Shown here: one piece after another, positions 44,384-52,675 of the stretch
How positions within the stretch are numbered: the first letter of the stretch is position 1
How the letters are laid out: every line of letters starts with the position of its first letter
Source of the DNA: Oscillospiraceae bacterium
GTDB taxonomy: Bacteria; Bacillota; Clostridia; Oscillospirales; Ruminococcaceae
Assembly: GCA_015067185.1 (NCBI GenBank)
Contig: SVMZ01000009.1
Span: 28,393-92,392, forward strand
DNA length: 64,000 nucleotides
Reading direction: 5' to 3'
Notes under the pieces: model-generated
Told to the model about the DNA's origin: nothing
Database searches by the model: none
Seen by the model: the letters and a program-made list of their open reading frames with translations, nothing else
Translations under genes and position numbers: made by a program

Positions 44384-44446
44384 AAAGCCCCCTGTCATAT
44401 ACTGGTGAGCAAAATTGCTGTATATCAGTATATGACAAGGGGCTTT
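44384..44446 (-). terminator. Long-stem terminator overlapping the next gene's ribosome binding site
   Basis: On the minus strand 21 bases (44446-44426) pair with 44404-44384 with one G-U pair; the loop contains a smaller AGCAA/TTGCT stem. TTTTTT follows and then directly the ATG of the M14 gene. It should terminate the kinase-araD-araM operon while masking AGGGGG, the M14 ribosome binding site. Confidence 0.85.
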
Positions 44447-44462
44447 AGGTTGTGATTACAGG

Positions 44463-45713
44463 TTATCTTTCAACAGTGCGGATCAATCTCAGCAGGGTAA
44501 GCTTGTTGCGGACATAGCAGGCATAATCTATGGAATACTGCATGGTGGCTTCATCGCAGCCAAGTGTCTCGGGAGAGACGGTGCAGCCGATGCCGGCCAT
44601 GAGTTCTTTCAGCTCGTTGCTGTCAGGCAGAGCGGCGTAGAGAGCCTTAACCTCATCCAGATTCTTTTTGACCAGTTCGGGGTCGATATTGAGGGCGCAA
44701 TCGGGTGTGTTGGCTTTGATAACTTCATCGGCAACGTTTTTGTATGCAAAACGGATGTCGGGTTCAATATCGCGGATCTTGATGGGCAGAGCCAGCAGCT
44801 CATCAAGATTGGTATTCTTATAGAGGTCCAGCAGGCGGATCTCATTCATGCCGACCTTTTCACCGTGGAGAGCGTTGGGATCCACGGTGTCTACCATGCC
44901 CATCTCCCAGAAATGGGAAATATGATGCTCACCGGAGGAAGCAGGGCGGGAATGTCCCAGCATCTGCATGGCAATACCGGAGATGATCAGGCCGTCGAGC
45001 AGGCTGCGGAAGGCAGAAACATCGCCGGCAGAGAGTCCGGAGATGGAAGAACGAACGATTTCGGTGGCCTCAAATACAAGGTCAGAGATGCGCTGGCAGA
45101 AGTGCTCACCGGTGATGAGGTGGGACATACGCCAGTCAGCAAGGCTGGTATATTTTCCAAGGAGATCACCGACGCCGGCGCAGGTGAGTTCTGCGGGGGC
45201 ATCTTTGAGGATTTCAGGCTCGGAGAAGAGCATGACGGGAGCTCTTGCAGGGAGAGTGACCTTCAGTCCGCCAAATTCCATGGCAGCAACGCTGGAGACA
45301 AATCCGTCAACGCTGGCGGCTGTGGGGAAGCTGACAAAGGGCATTTTATGCTGGAAAGCCACGTAGCGGGTAATATCATGAACGGTACCGGAACCGACAG
45401 CGAGGAGGACATCATAGTCCTTGAGAGATTGATCTGTAAATTCCACAGAATACTCATCGGCCATTACGTGGTCATGGGTGAGAATGGTTTTGCCGGCAAG
45501 AATGCCATCGTCAGCAAGAAGTTTTTCTACCATTTCACCAGCTGCGGCATAAGTGTTGCTGTCACATACCATCCATACTTTAGTGTAGCCCTGTTCGCGA
45601 AGCTTCTGAGGCATACGTTCACTGGCACCCTTGGCTGTGTCAATGTGTACGGTCACAACATCGTGATCATGTCCGCAGGCACAGGGGCCGGCGAGATTGC
45701 TGAAATCTACCAT
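44463..45713 (-). CDS. araM: sn-glycerol-1-phosphate dehydrogenase AraM
   Basis: A 416-residue member of the AraM/EgsA family (Fe-ADH superfamily), which reduces dihydroxyacetone phosphate to sn-glycerol-1-phosphate with NAD(P)H and a metal (nickel in Bacillus). Visible: nucleotide loop LAVGSGTVHDITRYVA, FPTAASVDGFVSSVAA, metal ligands in AGVGDLLGKYTSLADW and SRPASSGEHHISHFWE. In Bacillus araM lies in the arabinose operon, and here it follows araD by 42 bases. Its role in arabinose use is not understood; the product is the archaeal-type glycerol phosphate enantiomer. Confidence 0.92.
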   Translation of the reverse strand: MVDFSNLAGPCACGHDHDVVTVHIDTAKGASERMPQKLREQGYTKVWMVCDSNTYAAAGEMVEKLLADDGILAGKTILTHDHVMADEYSVEFTDQSLKDYDVLLAVGSGTVHDITRYVAFQHKMPFVSFPTAASVDGFVSSVAAMEFGGLKVTLPARAPVMLFSEPEILKDAPAELTCAGVGDLLGKYTSLADWRMSHLITGEHFCQRISDLVFEATEIVRSSISGLSAGDVSAFRSLLDGLIISGIAMQMLGHSRPASSGEHHISHFWEMGMVDTVDPNALHGEKVGMNEIRLLDLYKNTNLDELLALPIKIRDIEPDIRFAYKNVADEVIKANTPDCALNIDPELVKKNLDEVKALYAALPDSNELKELMAGIGCTVSPETLGCDEATMQYSIDYACYVRNKLTLLRLIRTVER

Positions 45714-45755
45714 TTTATAACATCCTTTCCGATTCGGAGAAACTCCGAAGAGGTT

Positions 45756-46451
45756 TTATTTTTGTCCGTAATATGCGTTTGCACCATGTTTGCGGAGGTA
45801 GTGTTTATCCAAAAGAGTCTGGGGAAGAGGCACTTTGTCAAAGCCGGGAGAAAGCTCGGTCATCAAACCCATCATAGCGATCTCTTCCAGTACCACAGCA
45901 TTATGGACAGCCTCAGCGGCATCCTTGCCCCAGGCGAAGGGACCGTGCTGTTTAACCAGCACACCGGGCATAGCGATGGGATCGAGAACACGGCCGGTGA
46001 AGGTTTCTACAATAACTTTGCCGGTGTTGAGTTCGTATTCGCCCTGGATCTCTTCAGCGGTTAAAGCACGGGTGCAGGGAACTTCGCCGTAAAAATAATC
46101 AGCATGAGTGGTGCCGTAGGCGGGAAGCGGAAGACCGGCCTGAGCGCGCACGGTTGCCCAACGGGAATGCGTATGGACGATACCGCCGATAGCAAAGTTG
46201 CGGTAAAGTTCCAGATGGGTAGGCGTGTCGGAGGAGGGAGAGAGTTTGCCCTCTACCTTTTTTCCGTCCAGAGAAAGGACAACCATATCATCAGGGGTAA
46301 GTTTATCGTATTCCACACCGGAGGGTTTGATGACAACGAGACCGCTTTCACGGTCGATGGCAGAAACATTTCCCCAGGTGAAGGTAACAAGGCCATGGGC
46401 AGGCAGCAGACAGTTGGCAGCGCAGACCTCTTTTTTAAGTTGTTCAAGCAT
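45756..46451 (-). CDS. araD: L-ribulose-5-phosphate 4-epimerase
   Basis: A 231-residue class II aldolase-fold epimerase converting L-ribulose-5-P to D-xylulose-5-P. Features: [34 protein letters not shown], zinc His pair in [22 protein letters not shown] and KQHGPFAWG (third His). The length equals E. coli AraD. AGGAGG lies before the ATG. It sits between the FGGY kinase and araM; no arabinose isomerase (araA) is in the window. Confidence 0.95.
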   Translation of the reverse strand: MLEQLKKEVCAANCLLPAHGLVTFTWGNVSAIDRESGLVVIKPSGVEYDKLTPDDMVVLSLDGKKVEGKLSPSSDTPTHLELYRNFAIGGIVHTHSRWATVRAQAGLPLPAYGTTHADYFYGEVPCTRALTAEEIQGEYELNTGKVIVETFTGRVLDPIAMPGVLVKQHGPFAWGKDAAEAVHNAVVLEEIAMMGLMTELSPGFDKVPLPQTLLDKHYLRKHGANAYYGQK

Positions 46452-46481
46452 AAGAGTTCCTCCTGTGAGAACAATGGAAAA

Positions 46482-48083
46482 TTATTTCAGGGAAAGAGCA
46501 GCGACAGCAGCCTTTTCAACTTCAAGACCGGGAACGTAGTTCTTCATGAAATCGGCATAGCCCTTGGCATCGGCGGGATCCGGTTCAATGGTGGAGGTGG
46601 CGCAGTCGGCGAAGACATCCTGATCAAGATATTCGTCGAGGGTTCTGCCGTTGGCCTTGAGGAGATAACCGGCCAGCAGAGCAATACCCCAGGAGCCGCC
46701 TTCACCGGCAGTTTCCATAACGGTGACAGGGGTATTGAGGGAGGCTGCCATTACACGCTGACCCACATCCTGCCCCTTGAAGAGACCGCCATGTCCCATG
46801 ACGTTGCTGAGATGGAGATTCTCCTGCTCAAAAAGAATGTTCATGCCGATGTTAAGGGTGGCAATGGAAGCATATAGCTGGGCACGCATGAAGTTAGCCA
46901 GATTGAAGCGGCTTTCAGGAGTGCGGACAAGGAGGGGACGGCCTTCCATGATCTCGGTGATGTGCTCGCCGGAGAGATAGTTGTAGGCGAGGATACCGCC
47001 GCAGTCCTTATCGCCGGAGAGGGCTTTGTTATAAAGGGTGACATAGACAGAGTTGGTATCGGGGGTAACGCCAAATTCGGCAAGTGCCTCCTTAACCAGT
47101 TTAACCCAGGCATCCAGTTCACAGGTGCAGTTGGTGCAGTGTACCATGGCAACCGGCTTGCCGTCGGGGGTGGTGATCATATCAATTTCAGGATAGACCT
47201 TGGAGAGATTCTTCTCCAGAACAGCCTGCAGGAAAACAGAGGTTCCGGCAGAGACGTTTCCGGTGTTGGGTTTGGTACTGTTAGTGGCTACCATGCCGGT
47301 ACCGCCGTCGCCTTCGGGCGGGCAGAAGGGGATGCCAGGCTGCAGTTTGCCGGTGGGATCCAGCAGCAGGGCGCCTTCCTTAGTGAGACGTCCGGCTTCA
47401 TTGCCTGCGATGATGGCTTTGGGCAGAACAGAGAGAAGATTAAAGGGAAGACCGGCATCAGACAGTTTCTGGTCAAAGAGTGCAGCGCGGGCAGTATCGT
47501 AATTCATGGTCTTATCATCAATGGGGAACATACCGGAAGCGTCGTTCATACCCAGTACCTTCTCACCGGTCAGTTTCCAGTGGACATAGCCGGCAAGGGT
47601 AGTCATAAAGGTAATCTCTTTTACATGCTCTTCCTTGTTGAGGATGGAGTGATAGAGATGAGAGATTGCCCAGCGCTGAGGAATATTATGGTTGAAGAGA
47701 GCGGTCAGTTCAGCAGAGGATTTTTCAGTGATGGTATTTCTCCATGTGCGGAAAGGAGCCAACTGACGGTCGTTTTCATCAAAGACAAGATAGCCATGCA
47801 TCATCGCGGAGATACCGATAGCACCAATGGTAGTGAGTTCCACACCATAGAGTTCGGCAACGTTTTTGGCAAGGGCTGCATAGCAGGCGGGAATACCCTC
47901 CCATACGTCTTCCATATGGTAGGTCCAGATGCCATCTTCAAAGCGGTTTTCCCATGAATGACCGCCGGAGGCAATAGGAGCGCAGGTTTCCAGGTCGATC
48001 AGAGTGCCTTTAATTCTGGTAGAGCCGAGTTCAATACCAAGAGCTGTTTTTCCGTTGATGATTGCATTTTTAATACGATCCAT
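46482..48083 (-). CDS. FGGY-family pentulose kinase (ribulokinase-like)
   Basis: A 533-residue ASKHA-fold kinase. Phosphate-1 loop GIELGSTRIKGTLID near the start, MMHGYLVFDENDRQLAPFRTWRN (substrate region), GTGMVATNSTKPNTGNVSAGTS (phosphate-2) and the adenosine motif NVMGHGGLFKG. Given araD directly downstream it most likely phosphorylates L-ribulose, although it is of the xylulokinase-like branch, not the classical AraB; L-xylulose is the alternative. I chose the ATG at 48083 (AAGGAG 7 bases upstream); the ATG two codons earlier is too close to it. Confidence 0.87.
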   Translation of the reverse strand: MDRIKNAIINGKTALGIELGSTRIKGTLIDLETCAPIASGGHSWENRFEDGIWTYHMEDVWEGIPACYAALAKNVAELYGVELTTIGAIGISAMMHGYLVFDENDRQLAPFRTWRNTITEKSSAELTALFNHNIPQRWAISHLYHSILNKEEHVKEITFMTTLAGYVHWKLTGEKVLGMNDASGMFPIDDKTMNYDTARAALFDQKLSDAGLPFNLLSVLPKAIIAGNEAGRLTKEGALLLDPTGKLQPGIPFCPPEGDGGTGMVATNSTKPNTGNVSAGTSVFLQAVLEKNLSKVYPEIDMITTPDGKPVAMVHCTNCTCELDAWVKLVKEALAEFGVTPDTNSVYVTLYNKALSGDKDCGGILAYNYLSGEHITEIMEGRPLLVRTPESRFNLANFMRAQLYASIATLNIGMNILFEQENLHLSNVMGHGGLFKGQDVGQRVMAASLNTPVTVMETAGEGGSWGIALLAGYLLKANGRTLDEYLDQDVFADCATSTIEPDPADAKGYADFMKNYVPGLEVEKAAVAALSLK

Positions 48084-48089
48084 GACCAT

Positions 48090-48262
48090 TCTCCTTATCA
48101 ATCGGTAATTGTTGGTTGATTTAAGGGCGAAGAGAGAAAGGGGAGAGATATATAACAAAAAAAGCAACACAAATCAGCCCTTGAAGAGGGATCTGCTTGC
48201 GTTACTCTTACAACTCCACGCCAATTTTATTATATTATAGCATTAATAAAAAATAAAATCAA
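48090..48262 (-). promoter_or_regulatory. Promoter and attenuator-like leader of the kinase-araD-araM operon
   Basis: On the minus strand TTGATT (48262-48257), 17 bases, extended -10 TGCTATAAT (TATAAT 48239-48234), start near 48227. The leader then forms a stem (48205-48187 with 48181-48164, GTAACGCAA over TTTGTGTTGC with G-U pairs, plus an inner CCCT/AGGG) followed by seven U's (48163-48157). An intrinsic terminator about 70 bases into the transcript and about 75 bases before the start codon suggests control by attenuation. No known riboswitch recognised. Confidence 0.6.
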
Positions 48263-48400
48263 CGGTAAAAGAGAAATCCGGGGAATATTTTTAGCGGAAC
48301 AGGCGAGCAAACCGGACCGGATTTGGCGGAAGCGATTGATTTCGAACTGCAAATATGGTAAGGTATAGGAAGGAACGAAAGACAATAGGGGGATTGCGGG
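48263..48400. other. Divergent spacer before tadA
   Basis: The part of the 311-base gene-free stretch not used by the kinase leader. I see no RNA gene in it; a weak plus-strand promoter for tadA may lie at about 48330-48370 (TTCGAA, 17 bases, TATAGG). Confidence 0.4.
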
Positions 48401-48892
48401 ATGGAACGGTACCGGGATGGAAGCGCTTTGGAAACGGTGAAAGACGAATTTTTTATGAGAATGGCCATAGAACAGGCGGAAAAAGCCGCTGCCTGCGGAG
48501 AACTTCCGGTGGGGGCTGTGGTGGTGCAGGAGGACGAAGTGATCGCATCCGGACACAACACAACCGAGGCAGAGGGCTGTGCCCTGTACCACGCAGAGAT
48601 GGTTGCTATGACTGCCGCCTGCAAAAAGCTATCCGCCAGGACACTGGAGGGCTGCACACTGTATGTCACGCTGGAACCCTGTCCAATGTGTGCGGGCGCG
48701 ATCTTTCTGGCAAGACCGGACCGGGTGGTGTTTGGTGCAGCTGACAGGGAATATGGGGCATTTGGTGGGAAGTTTGATCTGTTTGAACTCTATGGTCTGG
48801 GCAGTCGTCGTCCTGCGGTAACAGGGGGGATCATGGAAGAGGTCTGTTCAGCCATGATAAAGGAATTTTTTGAGAAAAAAAGAGACAGATAG
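48401..48892 (+). CDS. tadA: tRNA-specific adenosine deaminase TadA
   Basis: A 163-residue zinc deaminase converting A34 to inosine in tRNA-Arg(ACG). HAEMVAM carries the zinc His and catalytic Glu; PCPMCAGAI carries both zinc Cys; FGAADREYGAFGGKFDLF is the TadA-specific tail region. The ATG at 48401 has GGGGGA 7 bases upstream; the 18-residue N-terminal extension over the usual start (MRMAIEQAEKA) is therefore plausible but not certain. Confidence 0.93.
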   Translation: MERYRDGSALETVKDEFFMRMAIEQAEKAAACGELPVGAVVVQEDEVIASGHNTTEAEGCALYHAEMVAMTAACKKLSARTLEGCTLYVTLEPCPMCAGAIFLARPDRVVFGAADREYGAFGGKFDLFELYGLGSRRPAVTGGIMEEVCSAMIKEFFEKKRDR

Positions 48893-48905
48893 GGATTTAA
48901 TACAA

Positions 48906-48949
48906 AAAGAGACTCCGTCGGCTGCAGAGGCAGCGGCGGAGTCTTTTGT
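48906..48949. terminator. Bidirectional terminator between tadA and deoC
   Basis: A 14-15-bp stem GACTCCGTCGGCTGC / GCAGCGGCGGAGTC (one G-U) with T-tracts on both sides. Confidence 0.92.
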
Positions 48950-48953
48950 ATGC

Positions 48954-49598
48954 TTATTCTACAATAGCGGCGCCTGCAGAGGTACCGAGGCGGTCGGCAC
49001 CGGCTTCGATCAGCGCGAGGGCCTGTTCTTTGGTGCGGATACCGGAGGAGGCTTTGACAGAAACGGTGTCGGGAATGTTATTCTTCATGATTTTGACAGC
49101 TTCCACGGTGGCGATACCGTCGTTGAAACCGGTACAGGTCTTGACAAAGTGGGCGCCGGCTTCGGCGGAGAGTCGGGAGGCGACAGCGATCTCTTCCGGT
49201 GTAAGATAGAAGGTTTCGATGATAACTTTAACCAACTTTCCCCTGGCGGCGGTGACAACAGCTTCAATATCCCGTTTGACATAGGCGTAATTTTTGGCCT
49301 TCAGCTGACCGACGTTGATTACCATATCAAATTCATCACAGCCGTCATAATAGGCCTGTTCGGTTTCGGCGGCTTTGATGTGGGTGGTATTGGCTCCGAG
49401 AGGAAAGCCGATAACGGTGCAGATGTTGACATCCGTGCCTTCCAGCAATTTGGCTGCAAGAGAAACATAGCAGGGATTGATGCAGACACTGGCAAAATTA
49501 TACTGTTTAGCCTGTGCGCAGAGTTTTTCAATATCTGCTTCGGTGGCAAAAGGTTTGAGAATGGTGTGGTCAATGTATTTATTGATAGGTTTGTTCAT
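48954..49598 (-). CDS. deoC: Deoxyribose-phosphate aldolase
   Basis: A 214-residue TIM-barrel aldolase splitting 2-deoxyribose-5-P into acetaldehyde and glyceraldehyde-3-P. IDHTILKP at the start, VIGFPLGANTTHIKAAET, the Schiff-base Lys in HFVKTCTGF and the second Lys in VSVKASSGIRT. The usual STGF reads CTGF and ASGGIR reads ASSGIR, both mild changes next to active residues. AAAGGA precedes the ATG. Own promoter; an AraC regulator gene is transcribed towards it. Confidence 0.94.
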   Translation of the reverse strand: MNKPINKYIDHTILKPFATEADIEKLCAQAKQYNFASVCINPCYVSLAAKLLEGTDVNICTVIGFPLGANTTHIKAAETEQAYYDGCDEFDMVINVGQLKAKNYAYVKRDIEAVVTAARGKLVKVIIETFYLTPEEIAVASRLSAEAGAHFVKTCTGFNDGIATVEAVKIMKNNIPDTVSVKASSGIRTKEQALALIEAGADRLGTSAGAAIVE

Positions 49599-49667
49599 GA
49601 GGGCACGTCCTTTCGGATGATTTGGTTGATTTGAGAAGAGGAGAAAAAGGCTCCTGCTATAAAATTA

Positions 49668-49696
49668 ATTATATTATGAGAAAGAGGAAAAGTCAA
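49668..49696 (-). promoter_or_regulatory. Promoter of deoC
   Basis: On the minus strand TTGACT, 17-base spacer, TATAAT; the -35 overlaps the end of the AraC-type gene. Confidence 0.65.
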
Positions 49697-50517
49697 ATAC
49701 AGGAGAGCTGTTTCTTGTATTGAAGAGGAGTGATGCCGAAATTTTTTTTGAAAAGTGCAATAAAGTGAGAATAATCGCTGAAGCCGCTTTGTTCACAGGC
49801 CTCCTGGACGGTGTGCCCGTTGCGCAGCAGTTTTTGGGCAAAGAGCAGTTTCTTTTGTCGGATGAAAGCCGTGGGGGTGATGCGCATGGAGCGAGAGAAA
49901 TGGCGCTCTAATGTGTTGACACTGACATTGGCAGCATTGGCGAGTTCCTCCATGGAAATGGGATGAGAGAGATTAGATTCAATATAGCCGAGGGCGGAAA
50001 CCAAAGCTGCAGGGACAGCAGCGGACGAGACGAGCGGGGCAGAGGGGCGTGCCGATTCCAGAAGAGCGAGCAGTGTAAAAAAACGGAGAAGCTGCTCACA
50101 GGGAGTCCCCGATTCTGTAACCAGCGTATGGCACAGGGAGATGAGCTGCTCGGTATTCTCTGCGGAAAGGCGTAAAAGATTGTTTTCACCTGCGTTTCGG
50201 TCAAAGAAAAGACGCAGAAGGGCGTGATTTTCTTCCGGGGAGATCAGAATCCAGAAATGGCGGTGCGGAGCATCGCTGTGATAAATGCAGTGATGGTATT
50301 CGCTGGGACGGGTAATGATAATATCCCCAGGAGAGATGGGGTAGATATTGTTTTCCACAACAAAAGAAATATCGCCGCTGAGGTTGATACACACCTCGCA
50401 TTCGCTGTGAATATGCGGACCGAATTTTTCTACTGTGCCGGTAGGAAGATCTACATATCGGATATGCATCCGAAAGGGAGAAAGGGGAGAATAGAGAATA
50501 GTATTTTTCTTTAACAT
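49693..50517 (-). CDS. AraC-family transcription regulator
   Basis: A 274-residue one-component regulator. The N-terminal cupin (about 1-140; FGPHIHSECEVCINLSGDISF, YPISPGDIIITRPSEYHHCIY) should bind a small ligand, probably a sugar. The C-terminal 100 residues have two helix-turn-helix motifs (SMEELANAANVSVNTLERHF and VQEACEQSGFSDYSHFIALF). CGGAG lies before the ATG. It lies between deoC and the divergent EamA transporter gene, either of which could be its target. Confidence 0.9.
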   Translation of the reverse strand: MLKKNTILYSPLSPFRMHIRYVDLPTGTVEKFGPHIHSECEVCINLSGDISFVVENNIYPISPGDIIITRPSEYHHCIYHSDAPHRHFWILISPEENHALLRLFFDRNAGENNLLRLSAENTEQLISLCHTLVTESGTPCEQLLRFFTLLALLESARPSAPLVSSAAVPAALVSALGYIESNLSHPISMEELANAANVSVNTLERHFSRSMRITPTAFIRQKKLLFAQKLLRNGHTVQEACEQSGFSDYSHFIALFKKNFGITPLQYKKQLSCI

Positions 50518-50639
50518 GACAAACTCCGGAGAAAAGTATGATATGATGATTATATCATGTTTTTGGGTGAAAACGGAATAGAAATATAAAAAATTGTGTT
50601 ATATAATATTGCCCGAGAATAAAATTAAGGAGAAAATAT

Positions 50640-51521
50640 ATGCAGTATTATCTTTTGGTGCTGGCAGCTACGCTGTTGTTGGCAGTGGATTTTTCACTGA
50701 ACAAAGTTTATCAGAAACGAGCCGGTGTATCCCCGGCAGCCAGTTTTGGGTTTAATGCCATACTGGGACTGTTTACAGCAATCGTATTTTTTGTAATCAA
50801 TGGTTTTCGGTTTGAGTTTACAACCTTTTCCGCTATTATGGCAGTGGCAATGGCAGTGACCAACCTGCTTTACAGCGTCATTGGACTGAAGATGCTCAGC
50901 GCAGGCAAAATGGCCATCTATACCCTTTTCCTGATGACCGGCGGTATGACACTTCCCTATATCTGGGGTCTGCTTTTCTGGGATGAACCGTTCTCTGTTC
51001 TGAGAACCATTGGTATCATTCTGATTCTTGGCGGTGTGGTATGTTCCAACATTTCGGGCGGAAAATCCGAGAAAAAGAGCAATAAGTATGTTATTCTTGG
51101 CGTGTTGGTCTTTGTGCTGAATGGTTGTGTCAGCATCTTCTCTAAAGCGCATCAGATAGAGGAGAAGTTTGTAACGGTCAGTTCCCAGGGATTCATTATT
51201 CTTTCGGGTCTTGCCAAATTCATTTTCTGTGCAGTTGTTCTGCTTTTCCTCTTCAAGAAGGATGAGAACAGCGTGAAGGCTTTGCCGTTTAAGAGAATTG
51301 TACTTATTATTGCAGGCAGTGCCCTGATCGGCGGTGTATCCTATCTGTTCCAGTTGGTTGGTGCAGAAAATCTTCCGGCCACAGTGCTGTATCCGCTGGT
51401 TACAGGCGGCAGCATTGTCTTCTCCACGCTGGCAGGATGGATTCTGTTCCGAGAAAAGCCCAATGCGAGAATCTGGATTGGTGTGGCACTGTGTGTAGCC
51501 GGTACCTTCTTTTTCCTGTAA
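50640..51521 (+). CDS. EamA/DMT-family transporter
   Basis: A 293-residue integral membrane protein with ten hydrophobic segments in two similar halves (ILGLFTAIVFFVI, GMTLPYIWGLLFWDEP ... VLYPLVTGGSIVFSTLAGWILFREKP). The GxxxxxExP-like loop before helix 4 and 9 (LFWDEPFS, LFREKPNA) is typical of EamA domains. Substrate unknown: metabolite export or sugar/nucleoside import. AAGGAG precedes the ATG. Single gene with its own terminator; a TATAAT lies at 50602-50607. Confidence 0.88.
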   Translation: MQYYLLVLAATLLLAVDFSLNKVYQKRAGVSPAASFGFNAILGLFTAIVFFVINGFRFEFTTFSAIMAVAMAVTNLLYSVIGLKMLSAGKMAIYTLFLMTGGMTLPYIWGLLFWDEPFSVLRTIGIILILGGVVCSNISGGKSEKKSNKYVILGVLVFVLNGCVSIFSKAHQIEEKFVTVSSQGFIILSGLAKFIFCAVVLLFLFKKDENSVKALPFKRIVLIIAGSALIGGVSYLFQLVGAENLPATVLYPLVTGGSIVFSTLAGWILFREKPNARIWIGVALCVAGTFFFL

Positions 51522-51541
51522 TAATGAAATATTGAGAAAAG

Positions 51542-51583
51542 AAATCCCGCTTCGGATATGATTCCGGAGCGGGATTTTGTTTG
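51542..51583. terminator. Bidirectional terminator after the EamA gene
   Basis: AAATCCCGCTTCGGA / TCCGGAGCGGGATTTT, strong stem with one bulge, between convergent genes. Confidence 0.9.
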
Positions 51584-51598
51584 TAAAGAAAACAATGA

Positions 51599-52645
51599 TC
51601 AGAGAGGAAGAAGATCGTCATAGGTCAGAACGGCCAGATGATCGGTAAGACCGGCTTTGTCTTCATAAAAAACATAGATAAGTCCGGCAGTGTTGTCGAC
51701 AGCACATTCCACATAACCGCCTCGGTCAGCATCAATGACACGCCGCAGGGTCCAGGTTTTGCCGTTGTCAATACTGCCTTTGAGCACCACGTTTTTGCGC
51801 TCTGAAAGATGCTCGCAGTTGGCAAAAAGGAGTGTGTGTGGGGTATCCGGGCGGTTGTATACGGCAACCGAACCGAAACAGATGGGGTCAATCAGTTCGG
51901 GGACGGGCAGATAATCGGTCCAGCCGGTATAGCCGTCTGCACTGATTGCCTGAGCGCGGCGGTGTGTGCGGTTGCGGATAGAGAGATAGATCCGTCCGTC
52001 GGAGAGTTCGACGGCAACAGTTTCGTTGGGAGAGTGGATTTCTGTAGTGGTGGGCAGAATATCGCCCAACTGCCAGCTTTCACCCTGATTGGTGCTATAA
52101 AGGGTACTGAGAACAGAAGGGTGGTGCTCTTCCAGCGGAGAACCAAAGCTTTTAGGAACCATCCAGATGGGAACAAGAAGTGTTCCGGTTTTGGTGCAGA
52201 TACCGTGACCGGGACCAAGTGCAAAGGCATTCCGATAATCGGGCATAGTGGAGGCAGTAATATCAATGGGATCGCTCCAGGTAAGACCGTCATCATCGCT
52301 GTAACGTCTGAGGATGCGTCCGCCGTTGATGCCGTAGCTTTCACAGTGGAGAAAATGGATGCGTCCGTTTTTATCCTGCATCATAACGGGATTGTTGACG
52401 GTGGCATGGCGATCGGAACCGTAGGCGAGATAAATGGGAGAACCGAAGGTTTTTCCGTGGTCGGAAGAACGGCGGCAGAAGATGTCCATATGTGCCCAGT
52501 CACTACCGGTACGGCGGGCTTCGGTATAGATAATAACGGTGCCTTTATCGGTTATAATCATACCGGGAATACGGTGGTTGCTGTATTGGGTATCGTTGGG
52601 ATCATTGATATCGGGGAAAATATCGTAGCAGATAAAAGAACTCAT
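51599..52645 (-). CDS. Sialidase-family (GH33/BNR) protein
   Basis: A 348-residue six-bladed beta-propeller. The Arg-containing HRIPGM (about 24-29) resembles the FRIP motif that binds the sialic acid carboxylate; four Asp-box repeats are visible (SSDHGKTFG, SDDDGLTWS, STNQGESWQ, SIDNGKTWT), and YVEC near the end holds the expected catalytic-pair Glu region. There is no signal peptide or membrane anchor, unlike secreted sialidases, so it may act on imported sialosides. It follows a sialic acid lyase gene by 30 bases. AAGGAGG before the ATG. Confidence 0.87.
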   Translation of the reverse strand: MSSFICYDIFPDINDPNDTQYSNHRIPGMIITDKGTVIIYTEARRTGSDWAHMDIFCRRSSDHGKTFGSPIYLAYGSDRHATVNNPVMMQDKNGRIHFLHCESYGINGGRILRRYSDDDGLTWSDPIDITASTMPDYRNAFALGPGHGICTKTGTLLVPIWMVPKSFGSPLEEHHPSVLSTLYSTNQGESWQLGDILPTTTEIHSPNETVAVELSDGRIYLSIRNRTHRRAQAISADGYTGWTDYLPVPELIDPICFGSVAVYNRPDTPHTLLFANCEHLSERKNVVLKGSIDNGKTWTLRRVIDADRGGYVECAVDNTAGLIYVFYEDKAGLTDHLAVLTYDDLLPL

Positions 52646-52675
52646 AGGAAACCTCCTTGTTGCGTGGGAGCCAGA

